28,143 nt of DNA from JBKEAJ01 sp047972135. Lineage in GTDB: Bacteria > Bacteroidota > Bacteroidia > Bacteroidales > Prolixibacteraceae. The position numbers and the translations under genes are program-made. This document shows positions 1 to 7,432 of this stretch, one piece after another (positions within the stretch are counted from its first letter, which is position 1; each line of letters starts with the position of its first letter). The DNA lies in the NCBI GenBank assembly GCA_047972135.1, contig JBKEAJ010000071.1, positions 1-28,143 of the forward strand, written 5' to 3'. Below the pieces are notes generated by a model. It did no database searches. It had not been told where the DNA came from and saw only the letters and a program-made list of their open reading frames with translations.

Positions 1-186
1 AGTTTTGAGAACTCAAAAGAGCTTCAAAAGGTCGATTTTAAGGCAAAATACAATGTTAATTATATCAAAATCAGCACTTTTTCAGAAGTTAATAATCGTA
101 AATGGGCAGCCAGTGCAGAATTATCGTTTTTCTGAACACCCTATAAACACTGCGTTTCATGGTCATAATATTCAGAATATCCTCCA

Positions 187-242
187 AGTTACACTTTGTA
201 AGTTACACTTTGTAAGTTACATTTTGTAAGTTACACTTTGTT
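187..242 (+). repeat. 14-bp tandem repeat, four units
   Basis: Four head-to-tail copies of the unit AGTTACACTTTGTA occupy 187-200, 201-214, 215-228 and 229-242. Unit 3 has C to T at its eighth base and unit 4 ends in T rather than A. Each copy contributes a TTTG, so the repeat lays out possible -33 promoter boxes every 14 bases. It ends 19 bases before the ATPase start codon. Confidence 0.9.
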
Positions 243-253
243 ACTTATCTTTG
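222..253 (+). promoter_or_regulatory. Putative Bacteroidota promoter of the ATPase gene
   Basis: A TTTTG ends at 226 and a TATCTTTG lies at 246-253, with 19 bases between the TTG and the TA. This matches the Bacteroidota consensus TTTG-N19-21-TAnnTTTG. The -33 element is supplied by the third unit of the 14-bp repeat. Transcription would start near 257, only about five bases before the ATG at 262, so the transcript would be almost leaderless. The start site is inferred from spacing. Confidence 0.6.
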
Positions 254-261
254 TAGCAAAA

Positions 262-1401
262 ATGGATAATAACAAATATAATCCGTTCTCTGTAAGCGCT
301 TATCGTGGTGCAGAATACTTCTGCGACAGAGACGAGGAGACAGAACGTATAATCAGCAATCTTGAGAACGGCATATCGACAACCGTCGTGTCTATTCGCC
401 GCATAGGTAAAACGGGGCTGATACACCACGTGTTGCATCAGCTTCCCACGGGGTGGCAGGGGGTATATATAGACATATTAGAAACTGAGGACATGAATCA
501 GTTTCTGAACCTGCTGGCGACATCTCTAATCAAGACCTTCCCCGAAAAGACAAGTATAGGCAAGCGTTTTTGGGAATTTCTAAAGTCCTTACGCCCGACA
601 ATAAGTTACGACGCTTTGACTGGTGCGCCTCAGGCTTCATTTGAGAGTCAACAAAAGGAGGTAGAAATAAACATTGAATCGATATTCCAATACTTAGAGA
701 AATTGAAATACCGCATAGTTATTGCCATCGACGAGTTTCAGCAAATCACCTCTTATCCAGAGAAAAATGTTGACGCATGGCTACGCACACGCATACAGCG
801 GCTAAAAAACATCTGTTTTATTTTCTCGGGCAGTCAGCAACATCTAATTACAGAGTTATTTACGTCCCCCAAGCGACCATTCTTCAGAAGCACACAAATG
901 CTTAAATTGGAGAAGATAGACAAGACCGTGTATGCTAAGTTTATATGCAGTTTGTTTAAGCGTCATAATAAAAAGATAGCTCTAAAAACTGCAAAGAACA
1001 TGGTAGACTGGGCAAATACGCACACTTTCTACGTACAATTATTGGCAAACCGCACATTCTCGGCAACGGAAGCAGCAGCAGGCGAAGAAACGTGGAAAGA
1101 GCAGGCACATTTACTTTTAAAAGAGCAGGAGATGGTTTTTTTCTCACAGCGCAACATGCTCACAAAACCACAGTGGAACCTACTGAAAGCCTTAGCTCAC
1201 GAGGGCATAGCCTATCAACCTACAGGTAAGGATTTTTTAGACAGGTATAAACTAGGCACTTCTGCCACCGTTTTGCGCTCGCTCTCGACATTATTAAAAT
1301 ATGAGCTAGCGTATGAAGAATACGATGCCGATGGCAAGTCATATTACAGCGTGTACGATGTATTTATGCAACGTTGGGCAGAGACCTCGTTATCAATCTA
1401 A
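262..1401 (+). CDS. AAA+ ATPase of the ATPase_2 type
   Basis: A 379-residue protein with an N-terminal P-loop ATPase and a C-terminal helical/winged-helix-like part. The Walker A is the family's unusual form SIRRIGKT (residues 44-51), with Arg-Arg before the Gly-Lys-Thr. The Walker B is VIAIDEF, with D157 and E158. A sensor-1-like stretch FIFSGSQQ follows about 40 residues later. This pattern fits the ATPase_2/archaeal-ATPase family (PF01637), which is common in Bacteroidota and often lies alone in the genome; its cellular role is generally unknown. A longer frame opens at a TTG at 238, but the promoter-like TATCTTTG at 246-253 falls inside it, so the ATG at 262 is preferred. It stands alone and converges on ftsH. 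No substrate can be assigned. Confidence 0.85.
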   Translation: MDNNKYNPFSVSAYRGAEYFCDRDEETERIISNLENGISTTVVSIRRIGKTGLIHHVLHQLPTGWQGVYIDILETEDMNQFLNLLATSLIKTFPEKTSIGKRFWEFLKSLRPTISYDALTGAPQASFESQQKEVEINIESIFQYLEKLKYRIVIAIDEFQQITSYPEKNVDAWLRTRIQRLKNICFIFSGSQQHLITELFTSPKRPFFRSTQMLKLEKIDKTVYAKFICSLFKRHNKKIALKTAKNMVDWANTHTFYVQLLANRTFSATEAAAGEETWKEQAHLLLKEQEMVFFSQRNMLTKPQWNLLKALAHEGIAYQPTGKDFLDRYKLGTSATVLRSLSTLLKYELAYEEYDADGKSYYSVYDVFMQRWAETSLSI

Positions 1402-1433
1402 GGTTGGGACTCTCAACTAAACCTCAACCTTAG
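1398..1433. terminator. Inverted repeat across two convergent stop codons
   Basis: CTAAGGTTG at 1398-1406 and CAACCTTAG at 1425-1433 form a perfect 9-bp inverted repeat with an 18-base loop. It covers the stop codon of the ATPase (1399-1401) and that of ftsH (1417-1419). A shared bidirectional terminator is plausible, but no clear T-tract follows on either side. Confidence 0.4.
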
Positions 1434-3426
1434 TATCCTCTGAGGCTTTACTATCCTTATCGTCAGGCATACCCCACGGGCGTTTACCGAATATTTTTTC
1501 TAGGTCTTCTGCCATTATGACCTCACGCTCAAGAAGTAAATCTGCGAGCTGGTTGTGCTTTTCTTTATTTTCGCTCAACAGCTTCTTCGCTCTACTGTAT
1601 TGCTCGTTAATCAGGATATTTATTTCATCATCAATCACTTCGGCAGTACGTTCGCTATAAGGCTTTGTGAAGGACATATCCGAATTTGTAGAATCATAGT
1701 AACTCACATTTCCCACCTTATTACTCATGCCAAATACGCTCACCATCATCGAAGCCATTTTGGTTGTTCTTTCAAGGTCGTTTTGCGCACCCGACGATAT
1801 GTCATCAGTAAATAGCTCTTCGGCGGCACGCCCTCCTAGCAATGAACACATTTGGTCAAGTAGTTGATTACGAGTTTGCAATGAACGTTCTTCGGGCAGA
1901 TACCAAGCAGCTCCGAGCGATTTCCCTCTGGGCACAATAGTAACTTTCACCAAAGGGTGGGCATGTTCGAGCAGCCAACTACAAGAGGCATGTCCTGCTT
2001 CATGCAGTGCGATACGTCTTTTCTCGTCGGCAGTTATAATTCTGTTTCGTTTTTCAAGACCACCTACAATTCTATCGACAGCATCCATAAAATCTTGTCG
2101 TTCCACTTCATTTTTTCCTCTACGAGCAGCGATAAGAGCCGACTCATTACAAGCATTTGCAATATCGGCACCGGAAAATCCCGGAGTTTGTTTTGCAAGA
2201 AACGAAACATCCAAATCGGCAGCACACTTAATATCTCTGAGGTGAACTTTAAAAATCTCCTCACGCTCGTTAAGGTCGGGTAAGTCAACATGTATTTGCC
2301 TGTCGAAACGTCCGGCTCTGAGAAGTGCATTATCAAGCACATCTACACGGTTAGTTGCTGCAAGAACGATGATACCTGAGTTTGTTTCAAAGCCGTCCAT
2401 TTCCGTAAGTAGCTGATTTAGAGTATTTTCCCTCTCGTCATTGCCCCCCATACTCGGACGAGAGCCGCGCGCACGCCCAACAGCATCAATTTCATCAATA
2501 AAAACTATACAAGGAGCTTTTTCCTTTGCTTGTCTGAATAGGTCTCTTACCCGAGAGGCACCGACACCTACAAACATTTCCACAAAATCTGAACCCGACA
2601 TAGAGAAGAAGGGTACATTCGCCTCGCCTGCCATGGCTTTTGCGAGCAGGGTTTTCCCTGTTCCCGGAGGACCTACAAGCAATGCACCTTTAGGGATTTT
2701 CCCTCCTATTTTAGTATATTTATCGGGAGTTTTTAAAAACTCGACAATCTCTTCGACTTCTTCTTTTGCCTCGGCAAGTCCTGCAACATCTTTAAAAGAC
2801 ATTTTGACTTTTGATTCAGGGTCAAATATTTTGGCTTGCGATTTACCGACACTGAATATACCTCCACCGCCGCCACCTGCGCCACCACGCGACATGCTGC
2901 GCATAATATACAAGAACAACAGCAGAGGGAGTCCAATCATAAGCACATAGTAGAATATATTGCCGTAGTAATCTGTTACGGTGTCATACTCCAAAGATAT
3001 TTCAGCTGTACCTTCTGGCAATGCTTCGTTTATCTTTACGATTTGGTCGCTAAATGTTTGAACTGAGCCTATTTGATATTCAAAATGTGGTCCTTTATCG
3101 GCGGGATTACTATTTTGCAAATCAAATTCTTTTTTATATCCCTCTACACTAGTTGGTTTAAGGGTGATATATGCTTTTTCGATACGTCCTTTTTCGACAA
3201 GGATTTTTTCGATATCCCCATTTTTCGCCATTTTCTCTATACCTACAATAGTTGTTTTGGCAGGGCTATGTCCGGTAGAAAAATACTGAATTGCAAAAAT
3301 TCCAAGTATTATCAATCCGTATATCCAATAGGTATTAAAAGGCGACCTTTTCCGTCTGTTCGGCATCAAGGGCCTCCTATTGTTTTGCGGTCTATTTATG
3401 TTATTATTATTGTTATTGTTGTCCAT
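1417..3426 (-). CDS. ftsH: ATP-dependent zinc metalloprotease FtsH
   Basis: Membrane-anchored AAA+ protease that extracts and degrades membrane and some cytosolic proteins as a hexamer. The 669 residues run in the family order: an Asn-rich cytosolic N-terminus, a first membrane segment (about 32-50), a periplasmic domain, a second membrane segment (about 157-176), a Gly-rich linker, then the AAA domain. Visible motifs are Walker A GPPGTGKT (252-259), Walker B FIDEID (D311/E312), an arginine-finger region (AGRFDR, 371-376) and the zinc site HEAGH (475-479). The N-terminus MDNNNNNNN comes from an AAC/AAT trinucleotide run, a possible in-frame slippage site. The gene follows rsfS by 39 bases on the same strand and is probably co-transcribed with it; the rsfS-ftsH pairing is common in Bacteroidales. 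Confidence 0.98.
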   Translation of the reverse strand: MDNNNNNNNINRPQNNRRPLMPNRRKRSPFNTYWIYGLIILGIFAIQYFSTGHSPAKTTIVGIEKMAKNGDIEKILVEKGRIEKAYITLKPTSVEGYKKEFDLQNSNPADKGPHFEYQIGSVQTFSDQIVKINEALPEGTAEISLEYDTVTDYYGNIFYYVLMIGLPLLLFLYIMRSMSRGGAGGGGGGIFSVGKSQAKIFDPESKVKMSFKDVAGLAEAKEEVEEIVEFLKTPDKYTKIGGKIPKGALLVGPPGTGKTLLAKAMAGEANVPFFSMSGSDFVEMFVGVGASRVRDLFRQAKEKAPCIVFIDEIDAVGRARGSRPSMGGNDERENTLNQLLTEMDGFETNSGIIVLAATNRVDVLDNALLRAGRFDRQIHVDLPDLNEREEIFKVHLRDIKCAADLDVSFLAKQTPGFSGADIANACNESALIAARRGKNEVERQDFMDAVDRIVGGLEKRNRIITADEKRRIALHEAGHASCSWLLEHAHPLVKVTIVPRGKSLGAAWYLPEERSLQTRNQLLDQMCSLLGGRAAEELFTDDISSGAQNDLERTTKMASMMVSVFGMSNKVGNVSYYDSTNSDMSFTKPYSERTAEVIDDEINILINEQYSRAKKLLSENKEKHNQLADLLLEREVIMAEDLEKIFGKRPWGMPDDKDSKASEDTKVEV

Positions 3427-3465
3427 CTGATTATTTTACATTAATTTTCCAAATACACTTTTATT

Positions 3466-3822
3466 CTATTCCTCCTCAAGGCTAGTTATTTCGGCATCTG
3501 CCCACAGTCCTTCAAGGTTATAAAATCCTCTAGTTTCCTCTCTGAACACGTGTACAATTACACTTCCATAACTGATTAATACCCATTGTCCTTGCTGTTC
3601 ACCTTCGGTTCTGAGTGGTATTTCACCTATTTCGTCTTTCACATTCTTCTCAACAGAGCCTGCAATAGCCGCCACTTGAGTGTTTGAATTACCTTGACAA
3701 ATAATAAAGTTAGTATATTCGCTATGATTAAGCTTTTGAAAATCAATCATAGTAATTTTCTGACCTTTATTCTTTCTTATTCCTTCAATTATTGAGTCTA
3801 TCAATTTTTTATCGTCATTCAC
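3466..3822 (-). CDS. rsfS: Ribosomal silencing factor RsfS
   Basis: RsfS (Iojap/RsfS family, DUF143) binds protein uL14 of the large ribosomal subunit, blocks subunit joining and so lowers translation in poor growth. The family core is clear: GIRKNKGQKITMIDF near the N-terminus, then SEYTNFIICQGNSNTQVAAI and the C-terminal block WVLISYGSVIVHVFREETR with YNLEGLWADAE, the signature end of the family. I place the start at GTG 3822, giving MNDDKKLIDS, which matches the usual family N-terminus and gives 118 residues. An in-frame ATG at 3864 would add 14 residues, but the -7 box at 3843-3850 lies inside that extension. Transcribed away from birA and 39 bases upstream of ftsH. Confidence 0.93.
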   Translation of the reverse strand: MNDDKKLIDSIIEGIRKNKGQKITMIDFQKLNHSEYTNFIICQGNSNTQVAAIAGSVEKNVKDEIGEIPLRTEGEQQGQWVLISYGSVIVHVFREETRGFYNLEGLWADAEITSLEEE

Positions 3823-3832
3823 GTCTAAATGT

Positions 3833-3852
3833 TTTATCTTTGCAAAGATAAA
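3833..3852. promoter_or_regulatory. 20-bp palindrome holding two opposed -7 boxes
   Basis: TTTATCTTTGCAAAGATAAA reads identically on both strands and contains TATCTTTG (TAnnTTTG) in each direction: plus at 3835-3842, minus at 3850-3843. The minus box would serve rsfS with a leader of some 15-20 bases. The plus box would serve birA with a leader of roughly 70 bases. No good -33 TTTG is seen on either side, so one or both promoters may be weak or need an activator. An operator for a dimeric regulator is an alternative reading. Confidence 0.5.
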
Positions 3853-3916
3853 TAAAATCGGCATCTAAAAGGTATTAAATCCTGCATATATGCCATCAAG
3901 TAAAAAATAGCAATAT

Positions 3917-4672
3917 ATGGACAATATAATTGGCAGGAACATAATCACCTTAGCCGAAGTAGACTCGACCAACAACTATGCCAACCAACTGGAAGATGAC
4001 AAAAGCACACATGGCACTGTCATTTTGGCAGATTCTCAGATTGATGGGCGAGGTCAAAGGGGCAATGTATGGGAAAGTGAGGCGGGCAAGAACCTCATTC
4101 TCTCGGTCATACTAAAGCACAAAGGTCTTGCTGCACAAGAACATTTTATGCTCAATATTTTTTGTTCTTTGTCCATCTGCCATACTGTTCAGGAATTTAC
4201 GGGTGAAGAGTGCTGCATAAAGTGGCCTAATGATATTTATCTATTGAACAACAAGATATGCGGTATTCTGATAGAAAACACCATCAATGGTTCTAACATC
4301 AGCAAAAGCATTATTGGCATTGGGTTAAACGTTAATCAAGCACGTTTTTCCAAAGACATTCCAAATCCCACTTCCATCTATACTGAGAGTGGCACAGAAA
4401 CACCTGTCAAGAAGGTTTTCGAGCTACTTATAGAAAACCTGAATCGTTTTTATCGGACACTGGCAGACAAAGAATACAAATACCTGCATGATGCCTATTT
4501 GTCGAAGCTCTATCGCATTGGAGAGACACATCAATTTATCGACAAGACCGGACGGGCAAGGAAGTTCAAGGGGGAGATAATCGGTATCAACGACTTAGGT
4601 CAATTGCAAATATTGGATTCCAAGGGCAAACTAAGGGAGTTTAATTTTAAAGAAGTAGAATTTGTTATTTAG
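3917..4672 (+). CDS. birA: Biotin--[acetyl-CoA-carboxylase] ligase
   Basis: Cytosolic enzyme that makes biotinyl-5'-AMP and attaches biotin to the acceptor lysine of biotin-dependent carboxylases. The 251 residues show the catalytic family motifs: EVDSTNNYA near the start, the nucleotide/biotin loop GRGQRGNVW (44-52), KWPNDIY (102-108) with the conserved lysine, and IGIGLNVN (133-140), followed by a small C-terminal SH3-like part. There is no N-terminal helix-turn-helix, so this is a monofunctional ligase and not the repressor form known in Escherichia coli. It diverges from rsfS, and its last 8 bases overlap the 3' end of the convergent mlaF. Confidence 0.95.
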   Translation: MDNIIGRNIITLAEVDSTNNYANQLEDDKSTHGTVILADSQIDGRGQRGNVWESEAGKNLILSVILKHKGLAAQEHFMLNIFCSLSICHTVQEFTGEECCIKWPNDIYLLNNKICGILIENTINGSNISKSIIGIGLNVNQARFSKDIPNPTSIYTESGTETPVKKVFELLIENLNRFYRTLADKEYKYLHDAYLSKLYRIGETHQFIDKTGRARKFKGEIIGINDLGQLQILDSKGKLREFNFKEVEFVI

Positions 4673-5423
4673 GTTTTTTCAGTTCGCGAAGCTCCTCCAT
4701 TTGTTTATTAGCAAATATAAATTCTTTTAGTGCTTGGTTGTCGGAGTCGAAGATATCTACACCTTCACCACGCCAAGCTATTTCGCCTTTATTAAGGAAT
4801 ACTATACGCTCACCTATTTCCACCACGGAGTTCATGTCGTGAGTATTGATAACCGTTGTAATGCCAAAGTCATGTGTAATTTCCAATAGTAGCTCGTCTA
4901 TTTTCTTAGAGGTTTGCGGGTCTAGTCCCGAATTAGGTTCATCACAAAATAGATATTGCGGATTCAGGGCGATTGCACGGGCTATGGCAACACGTTTCTG
5001 CATACCTCCACTAATCTCTGCGGGCAATGATTTTGCAGCATCTACGCCCACTCTATCCAGGCAGAAGTCGACTCTTTTTTGCATTTCTGCCTTAGACATT
5101 TTAGAAAACATTTCGAGGGGGAATCTAACATTATCTTCGACGTTGACAGAGTCAAAAAGCGCCCCACCTTGAAACACCATTCCCAATTCTTTTCTCAGAT
5201 TTTTCTTTTCCTTGAGACTCATGGCTATAAAGTCATCGTCTCCATAGCATATACTTCCTGAATCGGGTTCTATAAGTCCTATCAAAGACTTCACAAGCAC
5301 TGTTTTTCCCGATCCGCTCTGTCCAATTATAAGGTTAATTTTAGCATCTTGAAACACACAGCTAATATTTTTTAAAACGTGCTTGTCGCCAAATGATTTA
5401 TTTAAATTTTCGACTTTTATCAT
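4665..5423 (-). CDS. mlaF: ABC transporter ATP-binding protein, MlaF type
   Basis: Cytosolic ATPase of an MCE/Mla phospholipid transporter that moves lipids between outer and inner membrane. The 252 residues contain Walker A GQSGSGKT (34-41), the Q-loop region VFQGGALFDS (83-92; the ALFDS block is characteristic of the Mla/Mkl branch), signature SGGMQ (138-142), Walker B FCDEP (159-163) and the switch His in NTHD. Its ATG overlaps the TGA of mlaE by 4 bases (ATGA), so the two are translationally coupled. No MlaD/MCE substrate-binding gene lies beside them in this window. The 3' end overlaps birA by 8 bases, tail to tail. Confidence 0.93.
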   Translation of the reverse strand: MIKVENLNKSFGDKHVLKNISCVFQDAKINLIIGQSGSGKTVLVKSLIGLIEPDSGSICYGDDDFIAMSLKEKKNLRKELGMVFQGGALFDSVNVEDNVRFPLEMFSKMSKAEMQKRVDFCLDRVGVDAAKSLPAEISGGMQKRVAIARAIALNPQYLFCDEPNSGLDPQTSKKIDELLLEITHDFGITTVINTHDMNSVVEIGERIVFLNKGEIAWRGEGVDIFDSDNQALKEFIFANKQMEELRELKKPK

Positions 5424-6163
5424 GTCATCAATAATAATGTTAAGATGAGGTCTGCAATAATAATCAACATCATAGAATTTACAACTGCCTGAGTACTAGC
5501 ATTGCCCACTTCAACCGAGCCTCCTTTTACGTAGTATCCAAAATAGGAAGACACAGTAACAATAATCAGCGAATAGACTACCGTTTTTATAAAAGAGAAT
5601 GTTACGTAATAAGGGTTGAACAGATATCTAATTCCATCCACATAGTCAGAAATAGTAATCGCCCCTGTCAGTGGTCCAATTACAAGTCCGCCAAACAGTC
5701 CCATTATTATACTCAACGCGTTGAACAGCGGGAACATAAACACCACAGCAACGACTTTGGGTAATATCAAGTGAGCAATAGAGTTCACGCCCATAACTTC
5801 GAGAGCATCTATTTGCTCTGTAACTCTCATAGTTCCAATCTGAGAGGTTATATATGAGCCTATTTTACCTGCAAGGAGCAGTCCTAAAATTGTTGAAGAG
5901 AACTCTAACAATATGCTATCACGGGCAGCAAGACCTATCAACGCTTTAGGAAGAAATTCGTTATCGAGATTATATGCCATCTGCATTGTCAGCACACCTC
6001 CTGAGAAAGCTGATATCATCACAACCAACCAAAGAGAGCGCATTCCTAGACTTTCAACTTCCGTCCATACCTGTTTACCGAAAAACTTAAAATTAAGAGG
6101 TTTTGCGAATAAGTCTTTGAGCATCAAAAAATACTGTCCTATTATTTCCAGAATCTTCAGCAT
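5420..6163 (-). CDS. mlaE: ABC transporter permease, MlaE type
   Basis: Inner-membrane permease of the MCE/Mla lipid transporter, partner of MlaF. The 247 residues hold an N-terminal amphipathic region (FFGKQVWTEVESLGMRSLW), about five or six hydrophobic segments and the family block GKIGSYITSQIGTMRVTEQI followed by DALEVMGVN, which lies near the ATPase interface. A longer frame opens at TTG 6169, two codons upstream; ATG 6163 is the more natural start and gives MLKILEI. It is the first gene of a two-gene operon with mlaF. A TAnnTTTG box at 6196-6203 on the minus strand lies about 35 bases upstream. Confidence 0.92.
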   Translation of the reverse strand: MLKILEIIGQYFLMLKDLFAKPLNFKFFGKQVWTEVESLGMRSLWLVVMISAFSGGVLTMQMAYNLDNEFLPKALIGLAARDSILLEFSSTILGLLLAGKIGSYITSQIGTMRVTEQIDALEVMGVNSIAHLILPKVVAVVFMFPLFNALSIIMGLFGGLVIGPLTGAITISDYVDGIRYLFNPYYVTFSFIKTVVYSLIIVTVSSYFGYYVKGGSVEVGNASTQAVVNSMMLIIIADLILTLLLMT

Positions 6164-6195
6164 AATCAAATTTTACATTGATAATATTACTCTGG

Positions 6196-6203
6196 CAAAT
6201 ATA
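6196..6203 (-). promoter_or_regulatory. -7 box of the mlaE-mlaF operon (putative)
   Basis: The minus strand reads TATATTTG, an exact TAnnTTTG, 32 bases before the mlaE ATG. No matching -33 TTG is seen at 19-21 bases upstream, so the call rests on the -7 element and its position. Confidence 0.4.
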
Positions 6204-6266
6204 CGATTAATCTTGCTTAATCTCAGTTTATCACAGCATCTTAGCCCTAATACTCAAAAAAAACGC

Positions 6267-6274
6267 TATTTTTG
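6267..6274 (+). promoter_or_regulatory. -7 box of manC (putative)
   Basis: TATTTTTG fits TAnnTTTG and ends 25 bases before the manC ATG at 6300. No clear -33 element lies at the expected distance. It lies inside the apparent upstream extension of the manC reading frame and so argues against the longer start. Confidence 0.45.
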
Positions 6275-6299
6275 GGCATTAAGAATAAAAAATATTATC

Positions 6300-7382
6300 A
6301 TGGATAACAATTTTGCAGTAATCATGGCAGGGGGTATAGGCAGCAGATTTTGGCCTCTCAGTCGGCAGAAACGACCAAAACAATTTTTAGACGTACTCGG
6401 CACGAACGAGACTTTTATACAAATGACATTCAGGAGGTTGACAAGTATTTGTCCGGCAGAGAACATATATGTTGTTACCAGCGAGCTATATAAAGATTTA
6501 ACGCAAGAGCAGCTACCCGAGCTATCACCTGAACAGATATTACTTGAACCTGCAAGGAGAAACACAGCTCCGTGTATTGCTTATGCTTCTGCAATAATTG
6601 AAAGGATAAACCCTAATGCCAACATTATAGTATCTCCGGCAGATCATCTAATTTTAAAGGAAGGCGAGTTTAGCAAACAACTGCGTAACGGTATTGATAT
6701 AATTAGCAAGAGTGATGCAATCCTTACCATTGGCATTACGCCGTCGCGACCAGAAACTGGTTACGGATATATACAAGTAGGTGAAAAAGTCGACACCTTG
6801 GGTATAGACAACGACTACAAAGTAAAAACCTTTATAGAAAAGCCTAACGAAGAGATGGCAAAAAAGCTTGTTGACTTAGGAGACTTCTATTGGAACTCTG
6901 GCATTTTCCTATGGAACTTGAGAACCATACAATCAGCTTTTAATGAGCATCTCCCCGAGATTTACGAATTATTTAAATCTCTTCCTAAGAATACTAAAGA
7001 TATCAACGAGCAACAACTAAATGAGGTTTACTCGGCGTGTACGAATATATCTATCGACTATGGAGTTATGGAGAAAGCTCACAATGTCAGAGTTATATGT
7101 TGCGATATCGGTTGGAGCGACTTAGGCACATGGGGGGCTCTATACCTAACAAAGGAAGAAAACGAGAATAATAACATACGAGGAAAAGAGGTACATATTT
7201 CCAACACCAGAAATTGTGTATTCCGGGGGCAGGAAGATAAGGCCTATATTCTTGACAATCTTGACGGCTATATCATTGCAGATACCGAGGACGTTTTGTT
7301 GATTTGCAAGAGGGAAAACGAAAAGGACTTAAAACAGTTCATGTCAAAGCTTGAGGACAGCAGTGGAGACAAGTATCTTTAA
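6300..7382 (+). CDS. manC: Mannose-1-phosphate guanylyltransferase
   Basis: Converts mannose 1-phosphate and GTP to GDP-mannose, the precursor for mannose, fucose and related sugars of surface polysaccharides and glycoproteins. The 360-residue protein begins with the nucleotidyltransferase signature GGIGSRFWPLS (11-21) followed by RPKQFLD, and later shows LLEPARRNTAPC, SPADHLI, PETGYGYIQ, FIEKPN and WNSGIF, all standard for the family. It ends without the C-terminal phosphomannose isomerase domain of the bifunctional forms. The reading frame stays open upstream to 5913, opposite mlaE, but the ATG at 6300 directly precedes the conserved N-terminus. It is convergent with the second gldK. Confidence 0.95.
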   Translation: MDNNFAVIMAGGIGSRFWPLSRQKRPKQFLDVLGTNETFIQMTFRRLTSICPAENIYVVTSELYKDLTQEQLPELSPEQILLEPARRNTAPCIAYASAIIERINPNANIIVSPADHLILKEGEFSKQLRNGIDIISKSDAILTIGITPSRPETGYGYIQVGEKVDTLGIDNDYKVKTFIEKPNEEMAKKLVDLGDFYWNSGIFLWNLRTIQSAFNEHLPEIYELFKSLPKNTKDINEQQLNEVYSACTNISIDYGVMEKAHNVRVICCDIGWSDLGTWGALYLTKEENENNNIRGKEVHISNTRNCVFRGQEDKAYILDNLDGYIIADTEDVLLICKRENEKDLKQFMSKLEDSSGDKYL

Positions 7383-7389
7383 ATATAAA

Positions 7390-7432
7390 CTCTTAGAGAT
7401 AATTTAATCTCTGATAAGTTCATCTCTAAGAG
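7390..7432. terminator. Hairpin between manC and the second gldK
   Basis: CTCTTAGAGAT (7390-7400) and ATCTCTAAGAG (7422-7432) pair perfectly over 11 bp. A third ATCTCT at 7407-7412 can instead pair with AGAGAT at 7395-7400, so two mutually exclusive stems are possible. The element lies just after the manC stop (7380-7382) and covers the last codons and stop of the convergent gldK copy (7404-7406). A bidirectional terminator is the simplest reading; no long T-tract follows. Confidence 0.5.

Larger units (their letters stand above)
1..261. other. Intergenic region with no convincing gene
   Basis: No gene is supported here. A 74-codon open frame at 5-229 has no family resemblance, no ribosome binding site and ends inside the tandem repeat, so it is not called. 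The stretch begins with a tight inverted repeat (TTTTGAG at 3-9, CTCAAAA at 12-18) and ends with a 14-bp tandem repeat and a promoter-like sequence, both listed separately. Confidence 0.6.

Noticed and set aside
5..229. 74-codon open frame at the window start
   Set aside because: No family resemblance or ribosome binding site, and it ends inside the 14-bp tandem repeat. It is best explained as chance.
2441..2950. 169-codon plus-strand frame opposite ftsH
   Set aside because: It is antisense to the highly conserved AAA domain of FtsH, and its low-complexity Pro/Ser/Ile composition is typical of a shadow frame.
3402..3426. Trinucleotide run at the ftsH start as a phase-variation site
   Set aside because: The repeat unit is three bases and imperfect, so slippage would only change the number of Asn residues and would not switch the gene off.
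5913..6299. Upstream extension of manC over mlaE
   Set aside because: It would overlap mlaE antisense by about 250 bases and place a -7 box inside the coding region. The ATG at 6300 fits the family start.
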